64,000 nucleotides of DNA, taken from Candidatus Jettenia caeni (GTDB lineage: Bacteria; Planctomycetota; Brocadiia; Brocadiales; Brocadiaceae). Of the stretch, positions 1 through 7,799 are shown piece by piece. A program made the position numbers and the translations under genes. Location: assembly GCA_000296795.1 (NCBI GenBank), contig BAFH01000002.1, positions 186,001-250,000 of the forward strand. Reading direction: 5' to 3'. Position 1 is the first letter of the stretch, and each line of letters opens with the position of its first letter. The notes beneath the pieces are model-generated. The model searched no databases and had not been told where the DNA came from. It worked only from the letters and a program-made list of their open reading frames with translations.

Positions 1-969
1 TTTGGCACGGCATTTAACCCTATCGGGGAAGATGTCATTTTAGGCACATTGCCATTCTTTCACGTTTTCGGTTTTACTGTTTGTTTATGGCTTCCTTTAA
101 CGATGGGGATAGGGGTTGTTTTTCATCCAAACCCGACAGAATACGAGCGAATTGGCAGGGTTATTGAGGATTATCGTGTAACCATGCTTTTAGGAACCAG
201 CACCCTTTATCGTGGTTTTATGAAAAGGTGGAGTCAAGAACAGATTAAGAGTGTACGTCTGGCATTTGCTGGAGCTGAAAAATTACATGAGCATATAAGG
301 AAAAAATTTCATGAGAAATTTGGGATACCTATATTTGAGGGATACGGCCTTACAGAAAGTAGTTCCTGTGTAAGCGTTAATCATCCAGGCGATTTCAGAC
401 ATGGAAGTGTAGGTAAGGTTTTCCCAAATATTACCTGCCGGATTGTAAATCCAGAAACATACGAAGAGGTCACACCAGGAAAAGAAGGATTGATACTTAT
501 ACAGGGTCCAAATATCATGAAAGAGTATTATAGGTCGCCAGACCTAACCAAACAGGCATTTTATAATGACTTCTATGTAACCGGTGATATAGGGAAAATA
601 GAAAATGGATTTCTCTTTATTACCGATCGCTTAAAAAGATTTGCAAAAATTGGTGGAGAAATGGTTCCTCTTACCTTAGTTGAGAACAAATTATCGAGCA
701 TATTAGATAAACATACAGATCAGGAAAAAAGGAATTGTGCTGTTATAAACATCCCCCATACGCACAAGGGAGAGCAAATCATTGCATTCGTTGTTCACAA
801 CAATCCTGATAAATTCCTGTTGAATACTGAGCTTGATGAGCTCTGCGTTACAAGACTCTCACAACCAGATCATTATATTCCTATAGACACTATTCCCATA
901 CTTCCATCAGGAAAAGTAGACTATAAAAGGTTAAAACATATTGCGTTAGAACAACTTGCCGAGGTCTAA
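1..969 (+). CDS. Acyl-ACP/acyl-CoA synthetase, AMP-forming (5' end outside the window)
   Basis: This is the C-terminal part of an adenylate-forming ligase that activates a fatty acid to an acyl-AMP and passes it to ACP or CoA. The reading frame is open from base 1, so the true start lies upstream; the TTG at 49 is internal (LPFFHVFGF). Visible motifs are the adenylation-core stretch GYGLTESSS (window residues about 115-123) and the hinge region VTGDIG...DRLKRFAKIGGEM. The phrase RFAKIGGEM followed by a lysine-ended C-domain (PSGKVDYKRLK) resembles the synthetase half of Aas (2-acyl-glycerophosphoethanolamine acyltransferase/acyl-ACP synthetase) more than ordinary long-chain CoA ligases. Whether an acyltransferase domain precedes it cannot be seen. 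A cytoplasmic or membrane-associated lipid-recycling role is inferred. murB follows about 100 bp downstream. Confidence 0.85.
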   Translation, partial: FGTAFNPIGEDVILGTLPFFHVFGFTVCLWLPLTMGIGVVFHPNPTEYERIGRVIEDYRVTMLLGTSTLYRGFMKRWSQEQIKSVRLAFAGAEKLHEHIRKKFHEKFGIPIFEGYGLTESSSCVSVNHPGDFRHGSVGKVFPNITCRIVNPETYEEVTPGKEGLILIQGPNIMKEYYRSPDLTKQAFYNDFYVTGDIGKIENGFLFITDRLKRFAKIGGEMVPLTLVENKLSSILDKHTDQEKRNCAVINIPHTHKGEQIIAFVVHNNPDKFLLNTELDELCVTRLSQPDHYIPIDTIPILPSGKVDYKRLKHIALEQLAEV

Positions 970-1068
970 CAACACCTGTATTTCCTTCGTAAAGTTGGCA
1001 TGGTTGGCCATGAGATAATAAACAATAAGTTTAACCTTTACTATTTTTGATTGCACCTCCATTGTATT

Positions 1069-1983
1069 ATGTCAATTATATCATTAAATATTCCAAACCT
1101 GGAAAGAAATAAACCGCTTGCGCCTTTTACAACATATCAAATCGGTGGACCGGCGGATTTATTTGTGGAGGTATATACCATTGATGAGCTGACACATGCT
1201 TTGTTGGAGGCGCAACGAAAGGGTGTCCCTTTTTTCTTACTTGGTTGTGGAGCTAATATTCTCGTTACTGATAAAGGATTTCGAGGACTAATTATCCGGA
1301 ATTTAGCAAATAAAGTTACTTTCTTAGATAATAGCAGAGTATTAGCAGAAAGTGGCGCAACCGTCGCCCATCTTATAGAACATTGCAGGAATCGAGAGTT
1401 ATCCGGCTTTGAGCACTTTATTGGTATTCCCAGTACTGTGGGTGGGGCCCTATGGCAAAATTTACATTTTCTATCGGCAGATAGACAACGTACGCTATTT
1501 ATAGAAGAGATCGTTTTGTCTAGCCATATCTTAACAGAAGAGGGACAACACCGTACAGTTCAAGTTGATTACTTTCAATTTGGTTATGATCAGAGTATTT
1601 TACAGAAACGTCAGGATGTTGTGCTCGATGTTACCTTTCAACTTATTGCGAAAAGAAAAGACGAAATTCAGATAGTGATGGATGAAAATACGGCCTGGCG
1701 TAACGCTAAACAGCCGCAATTATCAGAATACCCAAGTTGCGGCTCTGTATTTAAAAAAATTAAAGGTATTGGAGCTGGAAGGTTGATAGAGCAGGCCGGA
1801 CTCAAGGGCGCACGTATCGGCAATGCAGAAGTATCGAAGAAACATGCAAACTTTATTGTCAACACGGGTAATGCCCGGGCTGCTGATATTTTACAATTAA
1901 TTAGGTATGTACAAGAGGAGGTAAAACGGAAATTAGGATACACCCTGGAAACAGAGATTACAATAATCGGGGAACAGGAATGA
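1069..1983 (+). CDS. murB: UDP-N-acetylenolpyruvoylglucosamine reductase
   Basis: MurB reduces UDP-GlcNAc-enolpyruvate to UDP-MurNAc with NADPH and FAD, a cytoplasmic step of peptidoglycan synthesis. The FAD-binding half shows TYQIGGPADLFVEV, GCGANILVTDKGFRG and GIPSTVGGALWQNLHF. The C-terminal half shows SCGSVFKK, carrying the proton-donating Ser, and ARIGNAEVSKKHANFIVNTG. The protein ends ETEITIIGEQ with the family's late Glu. The GIPSTVGGALWQN variant departs from the common GIPGTVGGAVxMNAG but is still clearly MurB. ATG 1069 is chosen; the longer frame from TTG 1051 adds only six atypical residues. The presence of murB fits the view that anammox planctomycetes make peptidoglycan. Confidence 0.93.
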   Translation: MSIISLNIPNLERNKPLAPFTTYQIGGPADLFVEVYTIDELTHALLEAQRKGVPFFLLGCGANILVTDKGFRGLIIRNLANKVTFLDNSRVLAESGATVAHLIEHCRNRELSGFEHFIGIPSTVGGALWQNLHFLSADRQRTLFIEEIVLSSHILTEEGQHRTVQVDYFQFGYDQSILQKRQDVVLDVTFQLIAKRKDEIQIVMDENTAWRNAKQPQLSEYPSCGSVFKKIKGIGAGRLIEQAGLKGARIGNAEVSKKHANFIVNTGNARAADILQLIRYVQEEVKRKLGYTLETEITIIGEQE

Positions 1984-2060
1984 GTATTCCAGAACAAACT
2001 GACCGACGCTCTAACTCAAATATTGAAAAAGCTCTTAAGACCGTAGAAACAGAAATTTGA
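1980..2060 (+). CDS. Possible 26-residue ORF overlapping the murB stop
   Basis: An ATG at 1980 overlaps the murB stop (ATGA overlap) and opens a 26-codon frame beginning MSIPEQTDRRSN and ending KTVETEI. The overlap is typical of translational coupling, and the composition looks protein-like. It may be a tiny gene, the decayed N-terminus of a gene that once followed murB, or chance. No family is recognised. The following 180 bases up to the Hsp20 gene hold nothing else recognisable. Confidence 0.22.
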   Translation: MSIPEQTDRRSNSNIEKALKTVETEI

Positions 2061-2240
2061 AAGCTTGGAAAAACGGAGAAGATGAGAGGATGGAAGATTG
2101 AAAATATGGATATTTCATACTCCCACCCTCATATCTTCTTAACTTCTAAATCACCGTGCCTCTGTAACCTCTATTAAACCTAATGTATATTATAAACCAG
2201 TTTTTCTCTGACAGGCTTAGAAATACCCGTATACCTCTCT

Positions 2241-2696
2241 CTAGCTAGCTTTTACAGAGATCTGCTTTGGTTTTACCTCTTCTTTCTTTTGCAAGGTAAT
2301 CTCGAGCACACCATTTTTATACTCTGCCGTTACTTTGTTTGAATCTACAGACGGAGGAAGAGGAATAGAACGGGAAAAACTCCCGTAACGTCTCTCCATA
2401 CGATAGAAGCTTTTATTCTTTTCTTCTTTTTCCTCCTTCTTCTCACCTTTTATTAAAAGGGTATTTTCCTGTATCGAAATATCTATATCCTTTGGGTCAA
2501 TTCCTGGAATTTCAGCTTTTACCGTAACTTTTTCATTGGTTTCTGACAGATCAATAGGGGGTATCCAGCCACCTGTTTCCATACCAAATTCTGATAAATC
2601 AGATCCTTTAAAAAAACGGTCAAACATGCGGTTCATTTCATTTTGTAGAGAAGAAATGGTTGGTAATTGCGACCACTTTATTAGCTCTCTGGCCAT
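2241..2696 (-). CDS. Hsp20/alpha-crystallin small heat shock protein (copy 1)
   Basis: This is a small ATP-independent holdase that binds unfolding proteins in the cytoplasm. The 151-residue product has the alpha-crystallin domain from about residue 45 to 140, with the markers IPPIDLSETNEKVTVKAEIPG, ENTLLIKGEK and the closing GVLEITLQK. The C-terminus has a short I-x-V-like tail (KQISVKA) used in oligomer contacts. The start at 2696 (MARELIKW) is preferred over an upstream frame because it matches the neighbouring paralogue and is preceded by GGAGAT (about 2704-2709). It is the second gene of a tandem pair with the copy at 2794-3237. No CIRCE or other heat-shock operator is visible upstream. 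Confidence 0.93.
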   Translation of the reverse strand: MARELIKWSQLPTISSLQNEMNRMFDRFFKGSDLSEFGMETGGWIPPIDLSETNEKVTVKAEIPGIDPKDIDISIQENTLLIKGEKKEEKEEKNKSFYRMERRYGSFSRSIPLPPSVDSNKVTAEYKNGVLEITLQKKEEVKPKQISVKAS

Positions 2697-2793
2697 ACTA
2701 TAATCTCCTTTAAAACAGAAAATGAAAGATAATAGATACAATTTTTATACATCTCAATATAACTGTCACATCAGCGGCAAGATTAAAAGGTTA

Positions 2794-3237
2794 TTAGCTA
2801 ACCTTTATAGAAATTTGTTTCGGCTTCACCTCTTCCTTCTTTTGCAAGGTAATCTCTAATACACCGTTTTTACACTCCGCTGTTACTTTATCTGTATCAA
2901 CAGTAGCAGGCAGAACAACAGAACGGGAGAAACTTCCATATTGCCTTTCTATACGATAGTAGTTTTTTCCCTTTTCCTCTTTTTCTTCTCTCTTTTCACC
3001 TTTCAAGAAAAGGGTGTTCTCCTGTATTGAGATGTCTATATCCTTCGGGTCAATACCCGGTATCTCAGCCTTTACTGTAATTTTGTCATTTGTTTCTGAT
3101 AAGTCAATAGGTGGTAGCCACATACCCGTTTCAGTTAAACTTCCCTCTCTAAAAATCCTATCCATCATCCTATTCATTTCGTTCTGTAATGAAGAAATAG
3201 TTGGCAAATACGACCACTTGGTAAGCTCTCTTGCCAT
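2794..3237 (-). CDS. Hsp20/alpha-crystallin small heat shock protein (copy 2)
   Basis: A second small heat shock holdase of 147 residues, closely similar to the downstream copy; both start MAREL(I/T)KWS and end KPKQIS(V/I)K. The alpha-crystallin domain covers about residues 40-135, with LPPIDLSETNDKITVKAEIPG and GVLEITLQK. Its N-terminal arm is shorter than that of its partner (one gap around residues 30-40), so the pair has diverged mainly in the arm that controls substrate binding and oligomer mixing. The order suggests this copy is promoter-proximal, with a 97-bp gap between the two. An AAAGGAG-like ribosome site lies just upstream of 3237. A recent tandem duplication is inferred. Confidence 0.93.
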   Translation of the reverse strand: MARELTKWSYLPTISSLQNEMNRMMDRIFREGSLTETGMWLPPIDLSETNDKITVKAEIPGIDPKDIDISIQENTLFLKGEKREEKEEKGKNYYRIERQYGSFSRSVVLPATVDTDKVTAECKNGVLEITLQKKEEVKPKQISIKVS

Positions 3238-3510
3238 AACAGGCTCCTTTCAAAAATTAAATTAATAAATGATAAAGCATTTGTTCTGTTATGAAGCAAA
3301 AATAATACCTAAAAATAATTTTTTACATATAATTTAATTAATATACCGCAAATTAATGATTTATGGCTTAGTAATATTATTCGAAGCATGAATAAGCACT
3401 GCCATATTGACAGTACAGTATTGAATAAATGCCACTAAGTTCGTACCATTATGTAAAAGTAATTTTTAATTTTCTTGAAAGGTTTAATAAAATTTGTTTT
3501 ATTTATTCTC

Positions 3511-5256
3511 ATGAAAATAAATAGAAACACTATAATTAAAGATCTTATTGAATTTCACCCGGAAACTCTTGCTGTATTTAAAAAATACAATCTCGTCATC
3601 GCCGGTGGTGTCCGTGGACCTAATGAGCCTATTGCCTTCTTTGCAAAGGCACATGAGGTTGATTATGATACCCTTGTTAAAGAGTTAAATGAAGCTATTG
3701 AAAAGGGTGGTGGAGAGCATATAGAAATACCGAAGCTTGAAGAAGACAAGATTTATGAGAAATTTGCTAAAACAGCTATCATTCTGACACTTACGGCAGG
3801 TGTAACTTTTGGCGCTATTATCCTGAGTTACATTGCTATGAAGGCAAATTTTAATTCGATTTACTATGCGCTCATTCAGGCACATGGCCACGCACAACTT
3901 TATGGATGGGTTGGACTTTTCATTATGGGCTTTGCTTTGTATATCGTACCAAGGGTAAAGAATACTCCTCTTCAAAACAAAGGCCTGGTAAATACCTGTT
4001 ATGGACTTATTGTTACTAGCATTTTACTGAGAGCAATCATACAACCCTTACCTTTTCATGCTATTAGATTTTTACTCCTGGTATCCGGTATTCTTGAAAT
4101 CCTTTCAATTTGCCTATTTATCTTTATTATTCTCAAGACTATTTTCTCAAGTAAAGAAAAGATCGCTGTCTTTGATAAGTTTTTCAAGATGGGAATTATT
4201 TGGTTTATCATAGCTGCATGTATTGATTTAGGAATGGTAATCTATTTATATGCCCATTCCTCCTACGAGATTCCCAGATCTATTTTCAGCCCTTATGTTC
4301 ATCTTTATCTCTTTGGCTTTGTATGTATGTTTATTTTTGCTGTAAATATAAGGACTGTATATGCATTTCTCGATATTAAGCCTGTCAGGGAAGAAGCTGT
4401 CAACTCGACCTTTTGGATTTTAAATATATCGATCCCAATTTATTTCATTGCACATATATTTGCAGATAAAAGCGTCCTGGCGCTTCGCTGTTCACAGATC
4501 ATTGTATTCCCTATGGCATTTGCTATTTTCGCATTTATCTATGGCTTACGTGTCTTTGAAAGGTCTACAAAAGAACTCCATGATGTAATTATGGATAGGA
4601 GCTATGCCAAGACGATTCGTACGGCGTATATTTGGCTTATCGTCAGCACTATTATATTACTTGTAATACCGTTTTTAGGGCATGGAACACACGTGCAGAA
4701 ATTATTCCACGGTTCGCTGAATCACGCCCTCACCGTTGGATTCATAACGATGATAATTATTGGCTATGCATCTAAAATGGTCCCAACCTTTAAAGGGATT
4801 GATATGCATAGTCTGAAGTTGTCAAATATCACCTTTGTCCTGTTGAATATTGGCTGTTTTATCAGAGTATTCTCCCAAATATTAGTAGGTATAAGCGAAG
4901 GAAAATCAGTATTTTATGTAGCGGTTGGCACATCTGGCTGGTTTGAGTTGGCGGCGCTAGGTATTTTTGGATACAATCTATGGAAGACTATGGATACTAC
5001 TATCCAAGAATCCAAGCCTTCGCTCCCTAAAAAATTAACTAAAGTTACAAAAGATACAAAGGTATTTGATATTGTAGATCAACACCCGGAAACACTTCAA
5101 ATATTCCTGGATTTTGGATTTGCTCAAATGGCAAATCCAGTTATGAGAAATACTATGGGGCGAGTCGCAAGTATAGAGATGGCAACAAAGATGCATAACG
5201 TAGATCTGGATAAGTTCCTTGATGCCCTTAATAATAAGATTGCAGAAAAAAAATAA
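3511..5256 (+). CDS. NnrS-family membrane protein with DUF1858 domains at both ends
   Basis: This is a polytopic inner-membrane protein of the NnrS/heme-copper-oxidase-like type linked to nitric oxide and nitrosative stress. An N-terminal DUF1858-like segment (about residues 5-70; IIKDLIEFHPETLAVFKKY) precedes roughly twelve hydrophobic helices (about 85-510). A second DUF1858-like segment closes the protein (about 525-580; VFDIVDQHPETLQIFLDFG). His-rich stretches such as AHGHAQLYGW and FHGSLNHALTVG look like metal-binding positions in the membrane. Both DUF1858 copies lack the cysteine pair common in that family (GFAQMANP here). ATG 3511 is chosen over TTG 3475 because it begins at the domain; neither has a strong ribosome site. 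The cytochrome c' gene follows 420 bp downstream. Confidence 0.8.
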   Translation: MKINRNTIIKDLIEFHPETLAVFKKYNLVIAGGVRGPNEPIAFFAKAHEVDYDTLVKELNEAIEKGGGEHIEIPKLEEDKIYEKFAKTAIILTLTAGVTFGAIILSYIAMKANFNSIYYALIQAHGHAQLYGWVGLFIMGFALYIVPRVKNTPLQNKGLVNTCYGLIVTSILLRAIIQPLPFHAIRFLLLVSGILEILSICLFIFIILKTIFSSKEKIAVFDKFFKMGIIWFIIAACIDLGMVIYLYAHSSYEIPRSIFSPYVHLYLFGFVCMFIFAVNIRTVYAFLDIKPVREEAVNSTFWILNISIPIYFIAHIFADKSVLALRCSQIIVFPMAFAIFAFIYGLRVFERSTKELHDVIMDRSYAKTIRTAYIWLIVSTIILLVIPFLGHGTHVQKLFHGSLNHALTVGFITMIIIGYASKMVPTFKGIDMHSLKLSNITFVLLNIGCFIRVFSQILVGISEGKSVFYVAVGTSGWFELAALGIFGYNLWKTMDTTIQESKPSLPKKLTKVTKDTKVFDIVDQHPETLQIFLDFGFAQMANPVMRNTMGRVASIEMATKMHNVDLDKFLDALNNKIAEKK

Positions 5257-5380
5257 ACCATTACGATCTGATATCAATATACTCCAGCCTTTTCACTCAT
5301 AATAGACTTTTCCATTTCAAATTACCTCTTAAAAAGTAGTTTTCTCACTCTTTTTTGTCTAAAAAAAGAAATAACAAAAA

Positions 5381-5419
5381 TGTGCCATGTCACATGACAC
5401 ACTTGTGTGACATGGCACA
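5381..5419. promoter_or_regulatory. Double CRP/FNR-like palindrome between the NnrS-like and cytochrome c' genes
   Basis: Two perfect 14-base arms, TGTGCCATGTCACA (5381-5394) and TGTGACATGGCACA (5406-5419), are inverted copies separated by 11 bases. Each arm is itself a TGTG-N6-CACA site, the form read by CRP/FNR-superfamily regulators, and the spacer adds further TGACA/TGTGT half-sites. The whole could also fold into a long hairpin without a U-tract. The rest of the 5257-5676 gap is A/T-rich and holds no gene. A weak sigma54-like element (TGGTAC, five bases, TTGTT, at 5531-5546) lies nearer the cytochrome gene. Control of cytochrome c' by a CRP/DNR-type sensor is inferred. Confidence 0.5.
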
Positions 5420-5676
5420 CTTATACTGTTTTATCTAAATAATTAATTCTATATGTTTACATTCTATAACAGATTAGCTTTATTGATCTTATTTAAATAA
5501 AAATATACTTAAATTATTTTTTCCTCATTATGGTACATTTTTTGTTAATTAAAGATTTATATTCATAATTTCAAATTATTATACATTTTATTAAGATGCT
5601 CCATTAAGTAACAAATTAATAATAACAACGTCACACGATTCGCATAACAAGTCCAATTTAAGAAAGGAGATGGATA

Positions 5677-6222
5677 ATGAAAAAACGTTTTATGTTAATT
5701 TGTCTATTTACCCTAGCTGCAGGAGCTATATCCTATCCCTATACATGGAATATTGGTACGACTCTGAGTAATAATATCGAATCTTATCATAAGGAAAAGC
5801 CTTCTCCAACCCGTGAACTCATGCGGATGATTAGCTCTCATATGTCTAAGATATTCGATGCTATAATGGCGGGGGATCATAATACCGTATCTAAGGAATC
5901 CAATGCAGTAGCTGAAACTAGTAAAAGTATCATGAGAAATTTCTTTCCGGAGGATGGGAAGATTGGAGAGTGGTTCAAAGAAACGGGCAAAGACCCAAAC
6001 AATCCCGAAGAAGTAACTACAGTAAAAAAGGACTTTGAACAATATTCAAAAAGCATTGTTGATGCTGCAATGAACATTGCTGAAAATGTTAAAAAACAAA
6101 ATATTGTTGAAACATATAAAAATTTTGACACCATGTTAAAAAATGCATGTTTTGCTTGTCATGAAACTGCCCGTCCGAAATGGCCAGAATGGCCGGAATG
6201 GATGCAGATAACCGGAGGTTAA
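5677..6222 (+). CDS. Cytochrome c'-like class II monoheme cytochrome
   Basis: This is an exported 181-residue heme protein. A signal peptide (about residues 1-20) precedes a mostly helical body of four predicted long helices. A single CFACH heme site lies near the C-terminus (Cys158, Cys161, His162), the usual placement in class II cytochromes c. Members of this family often have a five-coordinate heme that binds NO, so an NO-buffering or detoxifying periplasmic/anammoxosomal role is plausible. The tail is unusual: ARPKWPEWPEWMQ, Trp/Pro rich. A strong ribosome site (AAAGGAGA) lies at 5661-5668. The NnrS-like gene and the palindromic regulatory region upstream support a nitrogen-oxide role. 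The start is clear. Confidence 0.82.
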   Translation: MKKRFMLICLFTLAAGAISYPYTWNIGTTLSNNIESYHKEKPSPTRELMRMISSHMSKIFDAIMAGDHNTVSKESNAVAETSKSIMRNFFPEDGKIGEWFKETGKDPNNPEEVTTVKKDFEQYSKSIVDAAMNIAENVKKQNIVETYKNFDTMLKNACFACHETARPKWPEWPEWMQITGG

Positions 6223-6345
6223 TTTATATAAGATATAGAAAAACTATCTTCTTATACCACCATTCTATATCTCAATCGCCCTCAAATTGTTTCTCTACTG
6301 AGATTTTTATGGCACGAAACAAATAGAAATAACCAAGAGGAGATT

Positions 6346-7056
6346 ATGCAAGAGGAACAATATGTCTGCATCGTATGTGGTTACAATATGGTAAATTACC
6401 ATCCAGACTTTTGCCCATTCTGCGGAGCGCCAAAAAAAAAGTTTATCACCTCAGAAGAGTGCTCTACAAGGTTTAAAGTGGAAGGTACTCTGATAAACGA
6501 AAAAGTGACACGCTTAAACTCCGTGCCGCCTCTCGGACTAGAACACGCCGCTTATCGTATCGAGACAGGTGGGAAAGTCTTCTGGGTAGATTGTCCTTCA
6601 TGCTTCGACAGGAATCTAAAAACGGCAGACGTCATTACATTTACCCACCATCACTTTCTTGGTGCAAGTAATCAATACCGCAATTTTTTCCATTCCCAGG
6701 TATGGATCCATACGCTTGATTCTTCTCATAATATCTGTCGGGGATTCACTTTTGATACAACCTTTAAAGAAAATTTTGTTCGATCCTACATTGAGGCATT
6801 CCATATCGGAGGCCACACACCAGGCTTCACCTTGTATTTTCTTGAGGATGTTTTATTCATTTGTGACTATGTCTTTTTTAAAAAAACTGATATGCAATTT
6901 AACCCTTTTGGCCCGCAAGAAGAAACTAAGCAATGTGCAGCTACAATTAATAACGTATTACAGGGCAGAAGAATAAATAATGTTTGCGGGTTTAATTATG
7001 TAGCTGAGTACAGGGATTGGAGAGAAAGATTTGACCGTTTATTAAGCGAGGGCTAA
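6346..7056 (+). CDS. Rubredoxin-type zinc/iron knuckle fused to a metallo-beta-lactamase-fold domain
   Basis: The product has 236 residues. The N-terminus carries a rubredoxin-like C-x2-C...C-x2-C motif (Cys8, Cys11, Cys23, Cys26; YVCIVCGY and FCPFCGAP). The rest is a metallo-beta-lactamase fold with THHHFLGA in place of the canonical HxHxDH loop and a later GGHTPG and ICDYVFF. The metal-binding set is therefore incomplete compared with flavodiiron proteins or hydrolases, and the catalytic activity is uncertain. Similar rubredoxin-linked domains occur in oxygen and NO defence proteins; given its position after the cytochrome c' gene, a redox-stress role is inferred. A GAGGAG-type ribosome site precedes ATG 6346. 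Confidence 0.75.
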   Translation: MQEEQYVCIVCGYNMVNYHPDFCPFCGAPKKKFITSEECSTRFKVEGTLINEKVTRLNSVPPLGLEHAAYRIETGGKVFWVDCPSCFDRNLKTADVITFTHHHFLGASNQYRNFFHSQVWIHTLDSSHNICRGFTFDTTFKENFVRSYIEAFHIGGHTPGFTLYFLEDVLFICDYVFFKKTDMQFNPFGPQEETKQCAATINNVLQGRRINNVCGFNYVAEYRDWRERFDRLLSEG

Positions 7057-7211
7057 GTATCAATTGATTGGATTCTTCCTGTTTTGTTAACTAAAAAATG
7101 TTTGACAATATACTAAGTAATTTTATAGAATATTAAATTAGTTTTTTCGCTTGAGAATCTCTACATGTTAGGTTTATTCTCGGGAAATCAAGTTTCTTTC
7201 GAAAATATATT

Positions 7212-7262
7212 GCTGTAGTTAAAACGTAACTACCCCAGTAGCTATGCTGAGAGTGTTCTCAG
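7212..7262 (+). promoter_or_regulatory. Structured 5' leader of the Lys/Glu repeat gene
   Basis: Two short hairpins can form in the leader: GTAGTT (7215-7220) with AACTAC (7228-7233), and CTGAGA (7247-7252) with TCTCAG (7257-7262, loop GTGT). An alternative pairing ACTAC/GTAG with a CCCA loop competes with the first. A strong ribosome site (AGGAGGAGAAGG) follows before ATG 7303. The element matches no riboswitch I recognise. The segment AACGTAACTAC is also present at the left end of the IS66 copy near 33706, so part of the leader could be a mobile-element footprint. Confidence 0.3.
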
Positions 7263-7302
7263 AAGCACGGGATGTTTTTTCCTGATCTAGGAGGAGAAGG
7301 AA

Positions 7303-7662
7303 ATGTTGAAAAAGTTGGGTCTTAGTGTTGCTTTTGCTGGTGCGTTAGCCTATAGTGGTGTATTAAATACGGTATTTGTAAGCTCTGTTACAGCAGAGGA
7401 GAAGAAAGAGGAAAAGAAGAAGGAAGGTGGACACCTCATACAATTAGTAACAGAAGAGAAAAAAGAAGAAAAAAAGAAAGAAGGACACCTCATACAAGTA
7501 ACGACAGAAGAGAAGAAAGAGGAGAAGAAAAAAGAGGGTCACTTAATACAGATGACAACAGAGAAGAAGGAAGAAGAGAAAAAGAAAGAAGGACATCTCG
7601 TACAGATAATAACAGAAGAAAAGAAAGAAGAAAAAAAGAAAGAGGGACATTTAGTACAATAA
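7303..7662 (+). CDS. Exported low-complexity protein with five Lys/Glu-rich repeats
   Basis: The 119-residue product is a signal peptide (about residues 1-31, ending SSVTA) followed by five near-identical units of 18-19 residues. Each unit has the form TEEKKEEKKKEGHL(I/V)Q plus a variable residue. The units correspond to about 54-base DNA repeats with synonymous drift (gag/gaa, aag/aaa), so the protein pattern appears conserved by selection. The mature part is almost entirely alternating acidic and basic blocks broken by a GHLIQ step, suggesting a charged helix or disordered spacer with a His per unit. No family is recognised; metal binding through the spaced His residues or a cell-envelope structural role is possible. 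It stands alone, with a strong ribosome site and its own terminator. Confidence 0.75.
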   Translation: MLKKLGLSVAFAGALAYSGVLNTVFVSSVTAEEKKEEKKKEGGHLIQLVTEEKKEEKKKEGHLIQVTTEEKKEEKKKEGHLIQMTTEKKEEEKKKEGHLVQIITEEKKEEKKKEGHLVQ

Positions 7663-7704
7663 GCAAGAATTGCTTAACGTAATAATGTATTCCTTAAAAA
7701 TAAC

Positions 7705-7736
7705 AAAAAAGGCAACTCAAAAGAGTTGCCTTTTTT
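7705..7736. terminator. Bidirectional intrinsic terminator between convergent genes
   Basis: A perfect 8-bp stem, GGCAACTC (7711-7718) and GAGTTGCC (7723-7730), with an AAAA loop is flanked by six A before and six T after. It can therefore terminate the repeat-protein gene on the plus strand and the ketosynthase operon on the minus strand. Confidence 0.92.
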
Positions 7737-7799
7737 GTTGCCATTATCGCCAAATTTTATCATGATAATCCTTGAGTACCTACAGTAATTCTTTCTTTA

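Noticed and set aside
7303-7662. Tandem 54-base repeats considered as a CRISPR-like or satellite array
   Set aside because: Repeats are contiguous without spacers, in frame, and follow a signal peptide and ribosome site; it is a coding repeat.
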